Shown in pieces: positions 36,015 through 45,698 of a DNA stretch of 64,000 bases. Source of the stretch: Lysobacter sp. ISL-50 (lineage in GTDB: Bacteria > Pseudomonadota > Gammaproteobacteria > Xanthomonadales > Xanthomonadaceae); the NCBI RefSeq assembly GCF_018612875.1, contig NZ_JAGGRI010000035.1, positions 1 to 64,000 of the forward strand, in the 5' to 3' direction. How positions within the stretch are numbered: position 1 is the stretch's first letter; each line of letters starts with the position of its first letter. Under the pieces are notes generated by a model. That model was given only the letters and a program-made list of their open reading frames with translations. It ran no database searches and was not told the origin of the DNA. The position numbers and the translations under genes are program-made.

Positions 36015-36551
36015 TCACCTCGGCTCGCTCTCCAACACCAGCTTCAGCTTAGCCAACCCCTTCTCATAGTCCTTGCCGACCATCGAGTCGAGCAGCAGCA
36101 GGCCGAACCAGCGCGAGACCAGGTTGTTGCCGTGCTCGCTCTCCAGCGTCCAGGTCACCCGCGTGCCGGCGCCCTGCACCTGCAGGCCGAAGATGCCGGT
36201 CGCCTGGGTGCCGTCGAAGTCGAGCGCGTTGACCACCTTCTGCTGCGGCACCGACTCGGTGATGCGCTGGCTGCCCTTGCCGACCTTCGCCCCTTCCCAG
36301 CTCATCGCCGCGCCGACACCCGACTCCGGGCCGCTGTAGGCGTACTTCGCGGTCGGCTCGATCTCGAACCACGGCGACCACTCGTTGAAGCGCTTGTAGG
36401 AGTCGAGCATCGCGTGCACCTCGCCCGGCGGCCGATCGATGGTGATCGAGCGCTCGACGTGGCTGCTGGACGGCAACAGGAAGCCGCCGACCACGAACAC
36501 GGCGGCGAGCAGGACGACGAGGTACAGCAGGCCCTTGAGCAAAGTCTTCAT
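36015..36551 (-). CDS. SRPBCC (START-like) family protein with membrane anchor
   Basis: 178 residues. An N-terminal membrane helix (LLYLVVLLAAVFVVGGFLLP, about 8-28) is followed by the polyketide-cyclase/START fold: HVERSITIDRPPGEVHAMLD, FNEWSPWFEIEPTAKYAYSG, TQATGIFGLQVQGAGTRVTW and the C-terminal helix SMVGKDYEKGLAKLKLVLE. Folds of this type bind hydrophobic ligands; the ligand is unknown. Anchoring would place the domain in the periplasm. Convergent with the serine hydrolase. Confidence 0.88.
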   Translation of the reverse strand: MKTLLKGLLYLVVLLAAVFVVGGFLLPSSSHVERSITIDRPPGEVHAMLDSYKRFNEWSPWFEIEPTAKYAYSGPESGVGAAMSWEGAKVGKGSQRITESVPQQKVVNALDFDGTQATGIFGLQVQGAGTRVTWTLESEHGNNLVSRWFGLLLLDSMVGKDYEKGLAKLKLVLESEPR

Positions 36552-36760
36552 GGCGCGTCCCTGGCGGTGTGTTGACCGCGATGCTAACCGCTGCCGCCGT
36601 GACGGGAACGCGGCGGCGGCGTGTTGCCGACGAGAGGCGATGCGCCGGCGCCCGCTGGCGCCGTGGCTGGCGCAGCCCGATGTCGTGACCGCAGGTCTCG
36701 CCGGCCGCCGCGGTCCGGCCGAACGGCCGTTCGTCCGCCTGCCGCGGGATTCGTCCGCGC

Positions 36761-36800
36761 AAAAAAAAACTCTCTCCCCGCCTGGGCTGCGGGGAGAGAG
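36761..36800 (-). terminator. Intrinsic terminator of the histone H1-like gene
   Basis: Stem CTCTCTCCCCGC (36770-36781) with GCGGGGAGAGAG (36789-36800), 12 perfect pairs, with nine A at 36761-36769 that read as T9 on the minus strand. Very strong leftward terminator, 28 bases after the stop. Confidence 0.93.
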
Positions 36801-36828
36801 CTGGATTACGGCTAATCGGGGATTTTTA

Positions 36829-37275
36829 TTAGATCAGCGGTGCCGGGGTAGCGGGCATCGCAGCAGCCTTCGGCTTGCGGGCACGCTTGGCGGCCTTCTT
36901 CGGGGCCTTCTTGGCGGCCTTCTTAGCAGTCTTCTTGGCAGCCTTCTTGGCGGCCTTCTTCGGGGCCTTCTTAGCCGCCTTCTTGGCGGTCTTCTTGGCA
37001 GCCTTCTTGGCGGTCTTCTTGGTGGCCTTCTTAGCCGTCTTCTTGGCGGCCTTCTTGGCGGTCTTCTTGGCAGCCTTCTTAGCCGTCTTCTTCACGGCTT
37101 TCTTGGCGGCCTTCTTGGCGGTCTTGCGGACGGCCTTCTTGGCGGTCTTCTTCACGGCCTTCTTGGCGGTCTTCTTGGTGGCCTTCTTGGCAACCTTCTT
37201 AGCGCCGGCCTTCTTGGCGACCTTCTTGGTCGCTTTCTTGGCGGAGGACTTCTTAGCAGCTTTCTTAACGGCCAT
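36829..37275 (-). CDS. Histone H1-like lysine/alanine repeat DNA-binding protein
   Basis: 148 residues, almost entirely KKA(A/T/V)KK-type repeats (KKTAKKA is the commonest unit) with a short tail RKPKAAAMPATPAPLI. Such proteins bind DNA like the C-terminal tail of histone H1 (compare Hc2 and AlgP/HupN-type tails) and condense the nucleoid. There is no folded domain, cysteine or aromatic residue. GAGGAG sits seven to eight bases before the ATG. Repeats make length variation between strains likely. It has a perfect -35 far upstream (37755-37760) that would give a leader of about 450 bases. Confidence 0.9.
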   Translation of the reverse strand: MAVKKAAKKSSAKKATKKVAKKAGAKKVAKKATKKTAKKAVKKTAKKAVRKTAKKAAKKAVKKTAKKAAKKTAKKAAKKTAKKATKKTAKKAAKKTAKKAAKKAPKKAAKKAAKKTAKKAAKKAPKKAAKRARKPKAAAMPATPAPLI

Positions 37276-37731
37276 GGGATGGCTCCTCGTCAGTGATGAT
37301 CAGGGATGATCAGTGGTGGTGCGGTAAGCCCAGTTCTAAGGAACTCTGTGGTGGCAGAGCCGCGGGAGTCGGACCCGCGTGCAACCGCCGGCGCGCGTGG
37401 CGCGTCGGAACGGATCGGGGATCGCGTCCGGCCGTGGCGGCGGCGGGACCGATGGCGTACCCGCCCAAAGGGCAGGTGTGGCTGGCCGCGAAACGGGGCG
37501 ACCAAACAAAAACCCGGGCCGCCAAACGCGAACCGGGTTGCATAAAGCAGGACGCCAGCGATGTCATCAGGGATTTGGATGTCATCGGCGAAGAGAGCGT
37601 GGCCAACATTTCTGCAGAGGAAGCGAACCCTGCGTCCACCGTTTTGATTGTCCGGGCGGAGGTTCGAATTGTGCTGCATGTTGTCGCGCTGTGTTTTCTC
37701 ACTCTCTTGGCAGGAAGCGTCTGCTGGGCGA

Positions 37732-37760
37732 AACCTAATCACGCTTTTTCTGACTGTCAA
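37732..37760 (-). promoter_or_regulatory. Candidate promoter of the histone H1-like gene
   Basis: On the minus strand, TTGACA (37760-37755), 17 bases, then TAGGTT (37737-37732). The -35 is perfect and the -10 weak. If used, transcription starts near 37724, about 450 bases before the ATG at 37275. Confidence 0.45.
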
Positions 37761-39036
37761 CAACCCCGGCGATTTTTTTTAGGGGCCGCAAGCCCGGACG
37801 TCGCCGTCGGCGCCGACGCGCGCGGCGGCGCCGAACGCGCGCGCGCATCGACGCGTTCGCGATGCGTTCGCAACTACATCGCTGAAACCTAAGCGTGGCG
37901 CGGGTTTCAGAGCATCGTCGTTTTTCGTTTTAGTTTTTTCGTCGATGCGCGCGCGCGTTCGCGAACGCTTCGCAGGCGTCCGCGACGACCTGTACCGGAA
38001 GAAAAAATTCCTCTCCGCGAGGGTGCCGGATTTCGCGTCGCACAAGCCCGAATGCGCGAAAGTGCGCGAACTTTTTTTGCCCCTCGCGGGCGCTCGACGG
38101 CCGTCGCGCACGCTCGCGACGGGTCGGCGTCGGCATCGTTGGCGGTGTCGGCGATGGCTTCGCGGCGCGCGCGACCGCATCGGCGAAGCGACCGTTCGTC
38201 AGCCGCGGAGGCCGGCGACGCGCGCGCCGACCTCGCCGCGTGCACCGCGCGTGGCTGCGTCCACGCCGCGCGACGCGCACGCATCGGTCGGGAAAGCGTT
38301 TACGCCGACGGCGGTCAAACTCGTGCTCGCGGCGTGAGCGAACGCGCGCGGGCGATGCCGGAATGCTGTCGTCGGCTCTCCCGACGACGGATTTGGAACG
38401 AGTGAAATCGCCCACGCGAAAGTGGCGCGGCGCGGCGGAGCGGCTCGACGCGGAACTGTCGCCGGCGTTCGCCGGCCGGGTTCTGTCTTCACGCCGATTG
38501 CACGAATCGCGCGACGACGCGGCCGGCTTCGCGCTCGCTTTCCGGCACCGCGGCGGGTCGATCGAGTTCGTATCGACGTCTTCGCGCGGCGCCTTGCCGC
38601 GCTGCCGGGTTGCGCTGCGGTCGCGTCGGCGACGGCTATGCGCGCGCCTTGATCGCATTTCGATATCACGCTTTTTCCCGCTGGATTTTCGAAACGCGCG
38701 GGCTGGATGCGCGGCTGCGCAGACCCGGACTCGCGCGCGCATCGCGACTCCATCGGCACGCCGTGCGAACACAAGCGCGCCCGCTCTGCGAGGTCGGGTG
38801 AGGACGCGGCCGATGCGCGGATCGACGCTTGTCGGTCGAGGCGTCGGCGGGCAGTCGAGGCCGTGAGCGCGGGTGAGCTTGTGCGTAGCGAGCGCGCGGT
38901 CGCGGCAGACGCCGACGCGTGATAGTCCTTCGTGTTGCCACCTCGGATTCGCATTCGGCGAAACGCAGTGCACCCCTCGGTTGCCGCTGCCGCGACCATC
39001 GGTGGAGGAGGCTTCGACTCCGACCCGCGGCATCGA

Positions 39037-39108
<72 letters not shown>

Positions 39109-39190
39109 TCGGGCATCGACGACCATCCGTCACCGCCTCCCGCCGCGGGCCGTGTCGGGAACCAACCCGCGACACGATCGGTTCGCCGCA

Positions 39191-39247
39191 ACAAAACGGG
39201 GAGCCAGTCCGGTGCCGCGTGTCGCGGTTCGGTGCTGCGCTCCCCGT
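39191..39247 (-). terminator. Candidate gcvH terminator
   Basis: ACGGGGAGC (39196-39204) pairs with GCTCCCCGT (39239-39247) around a 34-base loop; read leftward it runs into TTTTG (39196-39192). Lies 34 bases after the gcvH stop. The loop is long, so confidence is moderate. Confidence 0.5.
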
Positions 39248-39280
39248 CGGCCGTGGCCGTGGCCGGCCGCGGCGGGTGGA

Positions 39281-39676
39281 TCAGTGGTCGTCTTCTTCGA
39301 GCAGTTCGGCGTAGTCGTCCGGCGCGAGCAGCTCGTTGAGCTGATCGGGCTCGTCGATTTCGACGGTGTAGATCCAGCCTTCGCCGTAGGCGTCTTCGTT
39401 GATGGTTTCCGGCTTGTCGGCGAGCGCGGTGTTGACCGCGGTCACGGTGCCGGAGACCGGTGCGTAGACGTCGGAAGCGGCCTTGACCGATTCCACCACG
39501 GCGCTGGCGTTGCCGGCCTCGACGCGGTCGCCGATGTTGGGCAGTTCGACGTAGACCAGATCGCCGAGCAGGCCCTGGGCATGGTCGGAGATGCCGACGG
39601 TGACTTTGCCGTCGCCTTCGACGCGGGCCCACTCGTGGGACTTCATGAACTTAAGATCGCCGGGAATTTCACTCAT
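39281..39676 (-). CDS. gcvH: Glycine cleavage system H protein
   Basis: 131 residues, the family length. Lipoyl-carrier that shuttles the aminomethyl group between the P, T and L proteins. The lipoylation Lys is in [18 protein letters not shown] (near residue 65), preceded by [10 protein letters not shown] and followed by [18 protein letters not shown]. The acidic C terminus ELLEEDDH is slightly longer than usual. GAGG precedes the ATG by about eight bases. Two hundred bases separate it from the isomerase gene; gcvT lies further upstream on the same strand. No gcvP in the window. Confidence 0.97.
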   Translation of the reverse strand: MSEIPGDLKFMKSHEWARVEGDGKVTVGISDHAQGLLGDLVYVELPNIGDRVEAGNASAVVESVKAASDVYAPVSGTVTAVNTALADKPETINEDAYGEGWIYTVEIDEPDQLNELLAPDDYAELLEEDDH

Positions 39677-39877
39677 GGCAGGGGCCTCGGACGTTGCGGG
39701 GAGCGGCGGGTAATGGCGCGTAGTTTAACGATGCTGGAGCGTCGTGGGAGGGGGGCGGCGAAGGAGACGATCGATGGCATGAGGTGAACGGCCATCGCAG
39801 AACCGGCGAGAACCCGCGCCCACGCGGCGCGGATCGCGCCGTGCGGGCGGTCGGCATCGCCGCGGACTCGCATCGGT

Positions 39878-40504
39878 CTAACGTCCCGCGTCGATCAGGA
39901 ACGGCTCGCGGCCGCTGCGCAGCGCCTCGCGCAGCGCTTCGACGCGGTCCTGCCCCCAGAACGGTTCGCCGCGCAGCACGTAGCCGGGCAGGCCCGGCAG
40001 ATCGGCGGCGATGGCGGCGGCGGTGTTGGCCTCGTAGATCGCGCCCACCGCCTCGCTCTGCGCCGCGGCGAAGGTCGCTTCGGCATCGTGACCGTGATCG
40101 CGCAACAGCCGCGCCAGCACGTCGCGGTCGGCGAGGTCCTGGTCGTGGACCCAGATCGCGCGGAAGGCGGCGTCCATATAAGAGGAAGGATCGCGGCCGG
40201 CCTCGCACAGGGCGATGACGCAGCGATCGGCCAGGCTCGGATCGACCGGAAAGAACTTCGGCGCCAGATTCAGCGGCACCTCGCGCTGCGCGCGGGCGCG
40301 CTGCAGCTCGACCAGGCGATAGCGCTGCCGCGCCGGCGCGCGCTGGCCCAGCGGCAAGCCGCCGTTGGCCGAGAACAGTTCGAAGATCCGCACCGGCTTG
40401 TAGGCCAGGCGCGCGCCGGTCTCGCGCGCGAGCGCCAGCACCGGCGCGTGGCCCAGATAGGCGTAGGGCGAGATCAGGCTGACGTAATAGTCAATGACGG
40501 TCAT
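39878..40504 (-). CDS. 2-hydroxychromene-2-carboxylate isomerase-like DsbA-family protein
   Basis: 208 residues with the HCCA isomerase/GST-kappa fold: YYVSLISPYAYLGHAPVLAL at the N terminus (Ser replaces the CxxC cysteine), then the helical insertion and LPGLPGYVLRGEPFWGQDRVEALREAL at the C terminus. The family includes glutathione-dependent isomerases and oxidoreductases of aromatic breakdown. No aromatic-degradation gene is nearby. It lies 14 bases after the gcvT stop, so it is probably cotranscribed with gcvT, an unexpected partner. Confidence 0.88.
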   Translation of the reverse strand: MTVIDYYVSLISPYAYLGHAPVLALARETGARLAYKPVRIFELFSANGGLPLGQRAPARQRYRLVELQRARAQREVPLNLAPKFFPVDPSLADRCVIALCEAGRDPSSYMDAAFRAIWVHDQDLADRDVLARLLRDHGHDAEATFAAAQSEAVGAIYEANTAAAIAADLPGLPGYVLRGEPFWGQDRVEALREALRSGREPFLIDAGR

Positions 40505-40518
40505 GGCCGCGGCGCCGT

Positions 40519-41640
40519 TCAGGCGATCACGCCGTCTTGCGCCTGTCCGTCGCGCACGAACGGGAACTTCACCACCCGCACCGGCACTTCCTTGCCGCGG
40601 ATGTCCACGCGCACGTTGCCGCCCGCGCCGAGCGCGATCTCGCCGGCCGGCACGCGCGCGAACGCGATCGACTTGCCGAGCGTCGGCGAGAAGGTGCCCG
40701 AGAGGATTTCGCCATCGCCGTGCGCGGTCAGCACTTTCTGGCCGTGGCGCAGCACGCCCTTTTCGTCCATCACCAGCGCGATCATCTGGCGCGGCGCGCC
40801 GGCGGCCTTCTGCCGTTCCAGCGGGCCGCGGCCGATGAAGTCGCGGCCTTCGTCGAGAGCGACGGTCCAGGCCAGCGCGGCTTCGAACGGCGACACGGTG
40901 TCGTCCATGTCCTGGCCGTACAGATTCATGCCCGCTTCCAGGCGCAGGGTGTCGCGCGCGCCCAGGCCGGCAGGCTTGACGCCGACGGCGAGCAGCGCGT
41001 CCCACAACGCGACCGCGCGGTCTTCCGGCACGACCACTTCGAAACCGTCTTCGCCGGTGTAGCCGGTGCGGGCGATGAACAACGCGATGCCGTCGCCGGT
41101 CTGGGCTTCGCCGGCGACGAACTTGCCGAGCTTGCCGATGCGCGCGCGGTCTTCCTCGCGCAGCAGGCCGACGACTTTCTCGCGCGCGTTCGGGCCCTGC
41201 ACGGCGATCATCGCCAGTTCCGGACGCTCGGTCACCGACACGTCGAAGGCGCGCGCCTGCTCACCGATCCAGGCCAGGTCCTTCTCGCGCGTGGCGGCGT
41301 TGACCACCAGGCGGAAGTACTGCTCATCGAGGAAATAGACGATCAGGTCGTCGATCACGCCGCCGTCGGGATTGAGCATGCAGGTGTACAGCGCCTTGCC
41401 CGATTTCTGCAGCTTGTCCACGGAGTTGGCGACCAGGTTGCGCAGGAAATCGCGCACGCGCGCGCCGCGCAGATCGACCACGGTCATGTGGCTGACGTCG
41501 AACATGCCGGCGTCGCGGCGCACCTGATGGTGTTCTTCGATCTGCGAGCCGTAGCTGATCGGCATGTCCCAGCCGCCGAAATCCACCATCTTGGCGCCGA
41601 GTGCGCGGTGGGCGTCGTTGAGGATGGTCTTCTGGCTCAT
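40519..41640 (-). CDS. gcvT: Glycine cleavage system T protein (aminomethyltransferase)
   Basis: 373 residues. Transfers the methylene group from aminomethyl-H protein to tetrahydrofolate, releasing ammonia. Motifs: [45 protein letters not shown] and [20 protein letters not shown] (folate-site aspartate region), then [13 protein letters not shown] at the C terminus. ATG at 41640 is the conserved start. First gene of a leftward set gcvT, isomerase, gcvH. Confidence 0.97.
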   Translation of the reverse strand: MSQKTILNDAHRALGAKMVDFGGWDMPISYGSQIEEHHQVRRDAGMFDVSHMTVVDLRGARVRDFLRNLVANSVDKLQKSGKALYTCMLNPDGGVIDDLIVYFLDEQYFRLVVNAATREKDLAWIGEQARAFDVSVTERPELAMIAVQGPNAREKVVGLLREEDRARIGKLGKFVAGEAQTGDGIALFIARTGYTGEDGFEVVVPEDRAVALWDALLAVGVKPAGLGARDTLRLEAGMNLYGQDMDDTVSPFEAALAWTVALDEGRDFIGRGPLERQKAAGAPRQMIALVMDEKGVLRHGQKVLTAHGDGEILSGTFSPTLGKSIAFARVPAGEIALGAGGNVRVDIRGKEVPVRVVKFPFVRDGQAQDGVIA

Positions 41641-41929
41641 GGGGCGCTGCCTGCTCGTGGGGGTTTGGAGCGGGCGATTATCCCTCATGCGCGTGTCGCG
41701 CGTATTTGCCGGATTTCGGTACGCGGGCGAATGGTGTGAGGGGTGGCGCGGATTTTGGGGGCTGCGGTGAGCGTGGCGGCTGCGAATTGCGCGGATCGCG
41801 GTGTGGGGCCGGGGCTCGGGATGCGCGCGGTCGCGGCTTGCGCCGCTGCTGTCGTTTCCGGGTGGGTCGGGGAAGCGAGTGGTCGGGCTTCGGGCTTGCT
41901 CTGCGAACGGGCGCGTGGCGCGGCCGACT

Positions 41930-42547
41930 CTATTCCCCTTCGGCGCCTTCGTTGTAACAGCGTACTTCGGTTGGCTTCACCTCGATGAACCTCCCCTTGC
42001 GCCGATCCAGCTTCACCGCCCAGCGCACCGCGTCGAACATCTCGCGCGCGGCGGCGCCTTCCACCGCGGTGTCCACGATCGCGATCACGCCGGGGTCGGT
42101 CACGCCGTCGATCATGCAGGTTGACATCGATACCCGCTCGCCGTGCTGCAGCTTCGGATACGGCACCACGTCGGTGATCTTCCAGCGCGCCTCGTTGCCG
42201 ATCCGGCCGACCAGTTCGGCGGCGTAGAACTTCAGCGAACGGTCCTCGGCGTCGTCGATGGTGCCGATGCTGCGCGCGCAGACTTGCTCGGCGCTGCGGC
42301 CGCTGCCGACGCAGCCGCCGGTGTTGGATTTGTAGCCGTCCGGGTACGGCGGAACGACCTTGCCGACCCAGTCTTCGCCGCCGCGCGCGCCGGCGCGCAC
42401 CAGCGCGGGCGCGGTCTGGCTTGGTTGCGCGGCCGGCATCGCCGCCGCCTGCGGCGTGCCGGCGTGGCCGCTGCCGGCGAAGGCCGCCGCCAGCCACGTC
42501 AGCATCGCCGATGCGCGCAGGAGCCGCTTAGCGCGCAGGGCGATCAT
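41930..42547 (-). CDS. Exported protein in the SPFH/NfeD operon, unknown
   Basis: 205 residues with a signal peptide ([22 protein letters not shown], cleavage near 29), then a roughly 25-residue Pro/Ala linker and a compact domain with [34 protein letters not shown]-like [26 protein letters not shown] and [20 protein letters not shown]. Four cysteines are present, probably as disulfides. Not recognised. It starts three bases after the NfeD stop and is therefore the third gene of that operon. Confidence 0.75.
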   Translation of the reverse strand: MIALRAKRLLRASAMLTWLAAAFAGSGHAGTPQAAAMPAAQPSQTAPALVRAGARGGEDWVGKVVPPYPDGYKSNTGGCVGSGRSAEQVCARSIGTIDDAEDRSLKFYAAELVGRIGNEARWKITDVVPYPKLQHGERVSMSTCMIDGVTDPGVIAIVDTAVEGAAAREMFDAVRWAVKLDRRKGRFIEVKPTEVRCYNEGAEGE

Positions 42548-42550
42548 CGT

Positions 42551-42991
42551 TCAACCGGCCGGCTCGACCCGCAGGGTCATGCCGTCGGTGCCGACCACGC
42601 GCACCATCGCGCCGGTGTCCAGGTCCGGGCCGGACACGTCCCAGAACGCATCAGCGATCTGCACCCGCCCGCGTCCCTGCACGATGCCGCGCTCGAGCGC
42701 GACCACGCGGCCGACCAGTTGCTCGGCGCGACGGTTCAACAAGGGCTGGTCGCTCTGCCGCTCGCGGCCGCGGAACCAAGTGCGGTAGACCTGGATCGCG
42801 GCGAAGCTGAGCACCACGAACGCGGCGACCTGGGCCAGCAGGGACAAGCCCGGAAACATCAGCACCAGCGCGAACACCGCCGCCGCGGCCAGGCCGAGCC
42901 AGAGCATGAACGCACCCGGCGCCAGCGCCTCGGCCGCGAACAGCAGCAGCGCGAAGGCGGCCCAGGCGATGGTCTGCCAACTCCACGACAT
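42551..42991 (-). CDS. NfeD family protein
   Basis: 146 residues: three hydrophobic segments (about 5-30, 33-50, 52-68) and a C-terminal OB-fold (about 85-146) with GRVVALERGIVQGRGRVQIA and TGAMVRVVGTDGMTLRVEP. This is the short NfeD type (membrane plus OB-fold), which works with SPFH proteins in membrane microdomains and quality control. Starts three bases after the SPFH gene. Confidence 0.92.
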   Translation of the reverse strand: MSWSWQTIAWAAFALLLFAAEALAPGAFMLWLGLAAAAVFALVLMFPGLSLLAQVAAFVVLSFAAIQVYRTWFRGRERQSDQPLLNRRAEQLVGRVVALERGIVQGRGRVQIADAFWDVSGPDLDTGAMVRVVGTDGMTLRVEPAG

Positions 42992-42994
42992 GGC

Positions 42995-43951
42995 TCAGCC
43001 TCCGCTGCGCGGCGTCGCGGCGGGAGCGCGCGCCGCCTGCTGGGTGGCGAGCGCGTCCTTGGCCAGCTCGCCGATGCCGGCCAGCGAGCCGATGATGCCG
43101 GCCGACTCCATCGGCATCATCACGAACTTCTGATTCGGCGCTTCGGCCAGCGACTTGAACGCCTCGATGTACTTCTGCGCGATGAAGTAGTTGATCGCCT
43201 GCACGTTGCCCGAGGCGATCGCGTTGGACACCACTTCGGTGGCCTTGGCTTCGGCCTGGGCCAGGCGCTCGCGCGCCTCGGCCTGGCGGAACGCGGCTTC
43301 CTTCTCGCCTTCGGCTTCCAGGATCACCGACTGCTTCTCGCCCTCGGCCTTGAGGATCGCGGCCTGGCGGAAGCCCTCGGCTTCGAGGATGTTCGCGCGC
43401 TTCTCGCGCTCGGCCTTCATCTGCCGGGCCATCGAATCGACCAGATCGCGCGGCGGCTGGATGTCCTTGAGCTCGATGCGGTTGACCTTCAGCCCCCACG
43501 GATGGGTCGCCGCGTCCACCGCGTTGAGCACCTTGGTGTTGATTTCGTCGCGCTTGGACAGCGACTCGTCCAGGTCCATCGAACCGATCGCGGTGCGGAT
43601 GTTGGTCATGACCAAATTAAGGATCGCGATCTCCAGCGTAGCGACCTCGTACGCGGCCTTGGCCGCGTCCTGCACCTGGAAGAACACGATGCCATCGACC
43701 TTGACCACCGCGTTGTCCTTGGTGATCACGTCCTGACTGGGAACCTCCAGCACCTGTTCCATCATGTTGATCTTGCGCCCGACCCCGTAGATCACCGGCA
43801 TCAGGAAATGCAGGCCCGGGTCCATCGTGTGGGTGTAGCGGCCGAACCGCTCCACGGTCCACTGGTAGCCCTGAGGCACCATGCGCACGGTCTTGAACAG
43901 CAGCACTACGCCCGCGAATATCAATACCAGCGCCAGCAAGGTCCCGCCCAT
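42995..43951 (-). CDS. SPFH/Band 7 membrane protein (QmcA/stomatin-like)
   Basis: 318 residues. N-terminal hairpin membrane segment (LLALVLIFAGVVLLFKTVRM) then the SPFH domain: VERFGRYTHTMDPGLHFLMP, PSQDVITKDNAVVKVDGIVF, TNIRTAIGSMDLDESLSKRD and LKVNRIELKDIQPPRDLVDS, and a coiled coil of alternating E/A/K about 175-225. It forms oligomeric scaffolds that organise inner-membrane domains and control FtsH-type proteases. AGGAGGGGG precedes the ATG by five bases, a very strong site. First of three genes. Confidence 0.94.
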   Translation of the reverse strand: MGGTLLALVLIFAGVVLLFKTVRMVPQGYQWTVERFGRYTHTMDPGLHFLMPVIYGVGRKINMMEQVLEVPSQDVITKDNAVVKVDGIVFFQVQDAAKAAYEVATLEIAILNLVMTNIRTAIGSMDLDESLSKRDEINTKVLNAVDAATHPWGLKVNRIELKDIQPPRDLVDSMARQMKAEREKRANILEAEGFRQAAILKAEGEKQSVILEAEGEKEAAFRQAEARERLAQAEAKATEVVSNAIASGNVQAINYFIAQKYIEAFKSLAEAPNQKFVMMPMESAGIIGSLAGIGELAKDALATQQAARAPAATPRSGG

Positions 43952-44040
43952 GATGTCCCCCTCCTTGTGTCCGTTGGGCGCAGTATAGGCCTTGCACCCG
44001 GCTGCGACCCTTCACGCCCCTGCCGCATCCTTGTCTGGGA

Positions 44041-44664
44041 ATGCCACCGCAAATCACCTCATCGCCGCCGCCCGCGCCCGCCTCCGACCGGCCGCTGTCG
44101 AGCTTCGCCATCGACGTCCCCGAGACGCTGCTGGCGCGCGTGCGCGCCGGCGAAGGCGCGGCGTTCGAGCAGATCTACCACTGGTTCGAGCGGCCGGTGT
44201 TCACCCTGGCGGTGCGGATCGCCGGAGATCGCGACGAGGCCACCGACGTGCTGCAGGAGACCATGCTCAAGGTGTTCACGCGGATCGGCGATTTCCGCGG
44301 CCACCGCGACGGCAGCGGCACGCCGTTCTGGGGCTGGCTGCGGCAGATCGCGGTCAACGAAGCGCTGATGCGGCTGCGCAGCCGGCGCCGCCTGGAGCAC
44401 GCGGTCGAAGCCGACGACGAACACCTCGCCGACGACCGCATGCCGCCCCCGCCGGCGGCCGCCGACGCCGCCGCGCTGGGCCGGGCGATGGCGCAGTTGC
44501 CGGCGCCGACCCGCAGCGTGCTGTGGCTGTACCACGCCGAGGGCTATACCCACGAAGAGATCGCCGCGCTGATGCAGCGATCGACCAGTTTTTCCAAATC
44601 GCAACTCGCGCGCGGCGGACGCCGCCTGCGCCAGCTGCTGGAACCGGAGCAGGCCCATGCCTGA
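44041..44664 (+). CDS. ECF RNA polymerase sigma factor 2
   Basis: 207 residues. Region 2: GAAFEQIYHWFERPVFTLAV, TDVLQETMLKVFTRIGDFRG and FWGWLRQIAVNEALMRLRSR; region 4: LPAPTRSVLWLYHAEGYTHE, EIAALMQRSTSFSKSQLARG. A linker of about 30 residues rich in Asp/Pro/Ala joins them. The stop overlaps the next gene by eight bases. Sigma 1 at 15431-16018 is the same type but the two are not close paralogs. Confidence 0.92.
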   Translation: MPPQITSSPPPAPASDRPLSSFAIDVPETLLARVRAGEGAAFEQIYHWFERPVFTLAVRIAGDRDEATDVLQETMLKVFTRIGDFRGHRDGSGTPFWGWLRQIAVNEALMRLRSRRRLEHAVEADDEHLADDRMPPPPAAADAAALGRAMAQLPAPTRSVLWLYHAEGYTHEEIAALMQRSTSFSKSQLARGGRRLRQLLEPEQAHA

Positions 44665-45658
44665 TCGCAATCCCAACCCGCCGCGGACCTGGACGGAGGC
44701 GTTCGCGCAGCTGCCGGCGGAGACGCCGCCGGCCGACGGCTGGGCGCGCATGGCCGCGACCTTGGCCGCGCGCCAGGGCGCCCCGGCGCACATGCCGCCC
44801 TCGCCCGCCGCGCGCATCGACCCCTCGCCTCGCCGTCGCAGCGCGGCGCATCCGGCGCGGCGGTGGGCGATCGCGGCGATGCTCGCCGCCGCGCTGCCGC
44901 TGGGGTTGTGGCTGAGCCTGCGGGCGCAGCGACCGACGCTCGAAATCCAATCGCCGGGCCCGATCGCGCACGAAGCGGCTGCGCGCGACGGCGGTCCCGC
45001 GGCGCCGGGCATTCGTCCGGGCGGTGACGCGGTGCCTGTCGGCCCGGCCCATGCCGATACTCAACGCAGCGACTCGCTCGCGGTCCAGCCGAATCCGGCC
45101 ACTCCACTCCATATAGAACCCGCGGACGCCGGTCCCAAGCGCGCGGCGCCGAAGGCCGCCGTTGTGGCGAGCACTCAACGCCCCAGTTCGACGCGAGCGG
45201 CTGCGACGCGTGCGACACCGTCCCGCGCCGACACGCCCGCCTCCGAACGCATCGCCGCGACCGCGAACGCCACGCCGGCGCTCAGCGGCGGCGACACCGA
45301 TCCGGCCAAGGCCGCCACGCTCGTCGCCGACGCGTCCGGCGGCCAGCGCGACACCGCCGTCGCCGCGCAACTGCGCGAGCTGCAGACCGAATCGGCGCAG
45401 CTCGAAGCGCTGGTGACGCTGACCCGCGACGATCGCGTCGCCAGCGCCACCGCGGCGCTGATGAGTTCCGACCTCGACCAACGCCTGAGCCTGATCGACA
45501 CCGCCCTGACCGACGCCGCGCTGCCGGCCGAACAGCGCCTGGCGCTGTGGCGGCAACGGGTCGGCGCGCTGCGCTCGCTGGCCGGCGTGGAAAGCACCCA
45601 ACGCTGGTTCGCCGCGCGCGGCGAACGCTACGACGACGCGCTGGTGCGCGTCGACTAA
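44657..45658 (+). CDS. Anti-sigma-like membrane protein 2
   Basis: 333 residues. The N-terminal 70 residues have TWTEAFAQLPAETPPADGWARMAATLAARQ, matching the LPPSRDLWSGIAARL plan of the first anti-sigma-like protein; one membrane helix follows (WAIAAMLAAALPLGLWLSL, about 70-90), then about 130 residues of Ala/Pro/Thr linker and a C-terminal helical part (QLRELQTESAQLEALVTL, LDQRLSLIDTALTDA). No HxxxCxxC zinc motif and no cysteine. It overlaps the sigma gene, so an anti-sigma role is inferred from context and topology only. Confidence 0.75.
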   Translation: MPDRNPNPPRTWTEAFAQLPAETPPADGWARMAATLAARQGAPAHMPPSPAARIDPSPRRRSAAHPARRWAIAAMLAAALPLGLWLSLRAQRPTLEIQSPGPIAHEAAARDGGPAAPGIRPGGDAVPVGPAHADTQRSDSLAVQPNPATPLHIEPADAGPKRAAPKAAVVASTQRPSSTRAAATRATPSRADTPASERIAATANATPALSGGDTDPAKAATLVADASGGQRDTAVAAQLRELQTESAQLEALVTLTRDDRVASATAALMSSDLDQRLSLIDTALTDAALPAEQRLALWRQRVGALRSLAGVESTQRWFAARGERYDDALVRVD

Positions 45659-45698
45659 TCCTTCCTCAATTCGTACATCCGCTGCACCGGAGACCGTC

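Noticed and set aside
37335-37380. tRNA-like stretch upstream of the histone-like gene
   Set aside because: A GGGAGTCGGACCC segment resembles a T-arm, but there is no acceptor stem pairing, anticodon arm or CCA context.
37290-37763. 157-codon minus-strand frame in the leader of the histone-like gene
   Set aside because: Its first ATG lies upstream of the predicted transcription start, no ribosome site precedes any ATG, and the sequence shows no domain. A short leader peptide cannot be excluded.
41641-41929. Glycine riboswitch upstream of gcvT
   Set aside because: I looked for the paired glycine aptamer motifs and saw none; the region is G-rich without the conserved cores.
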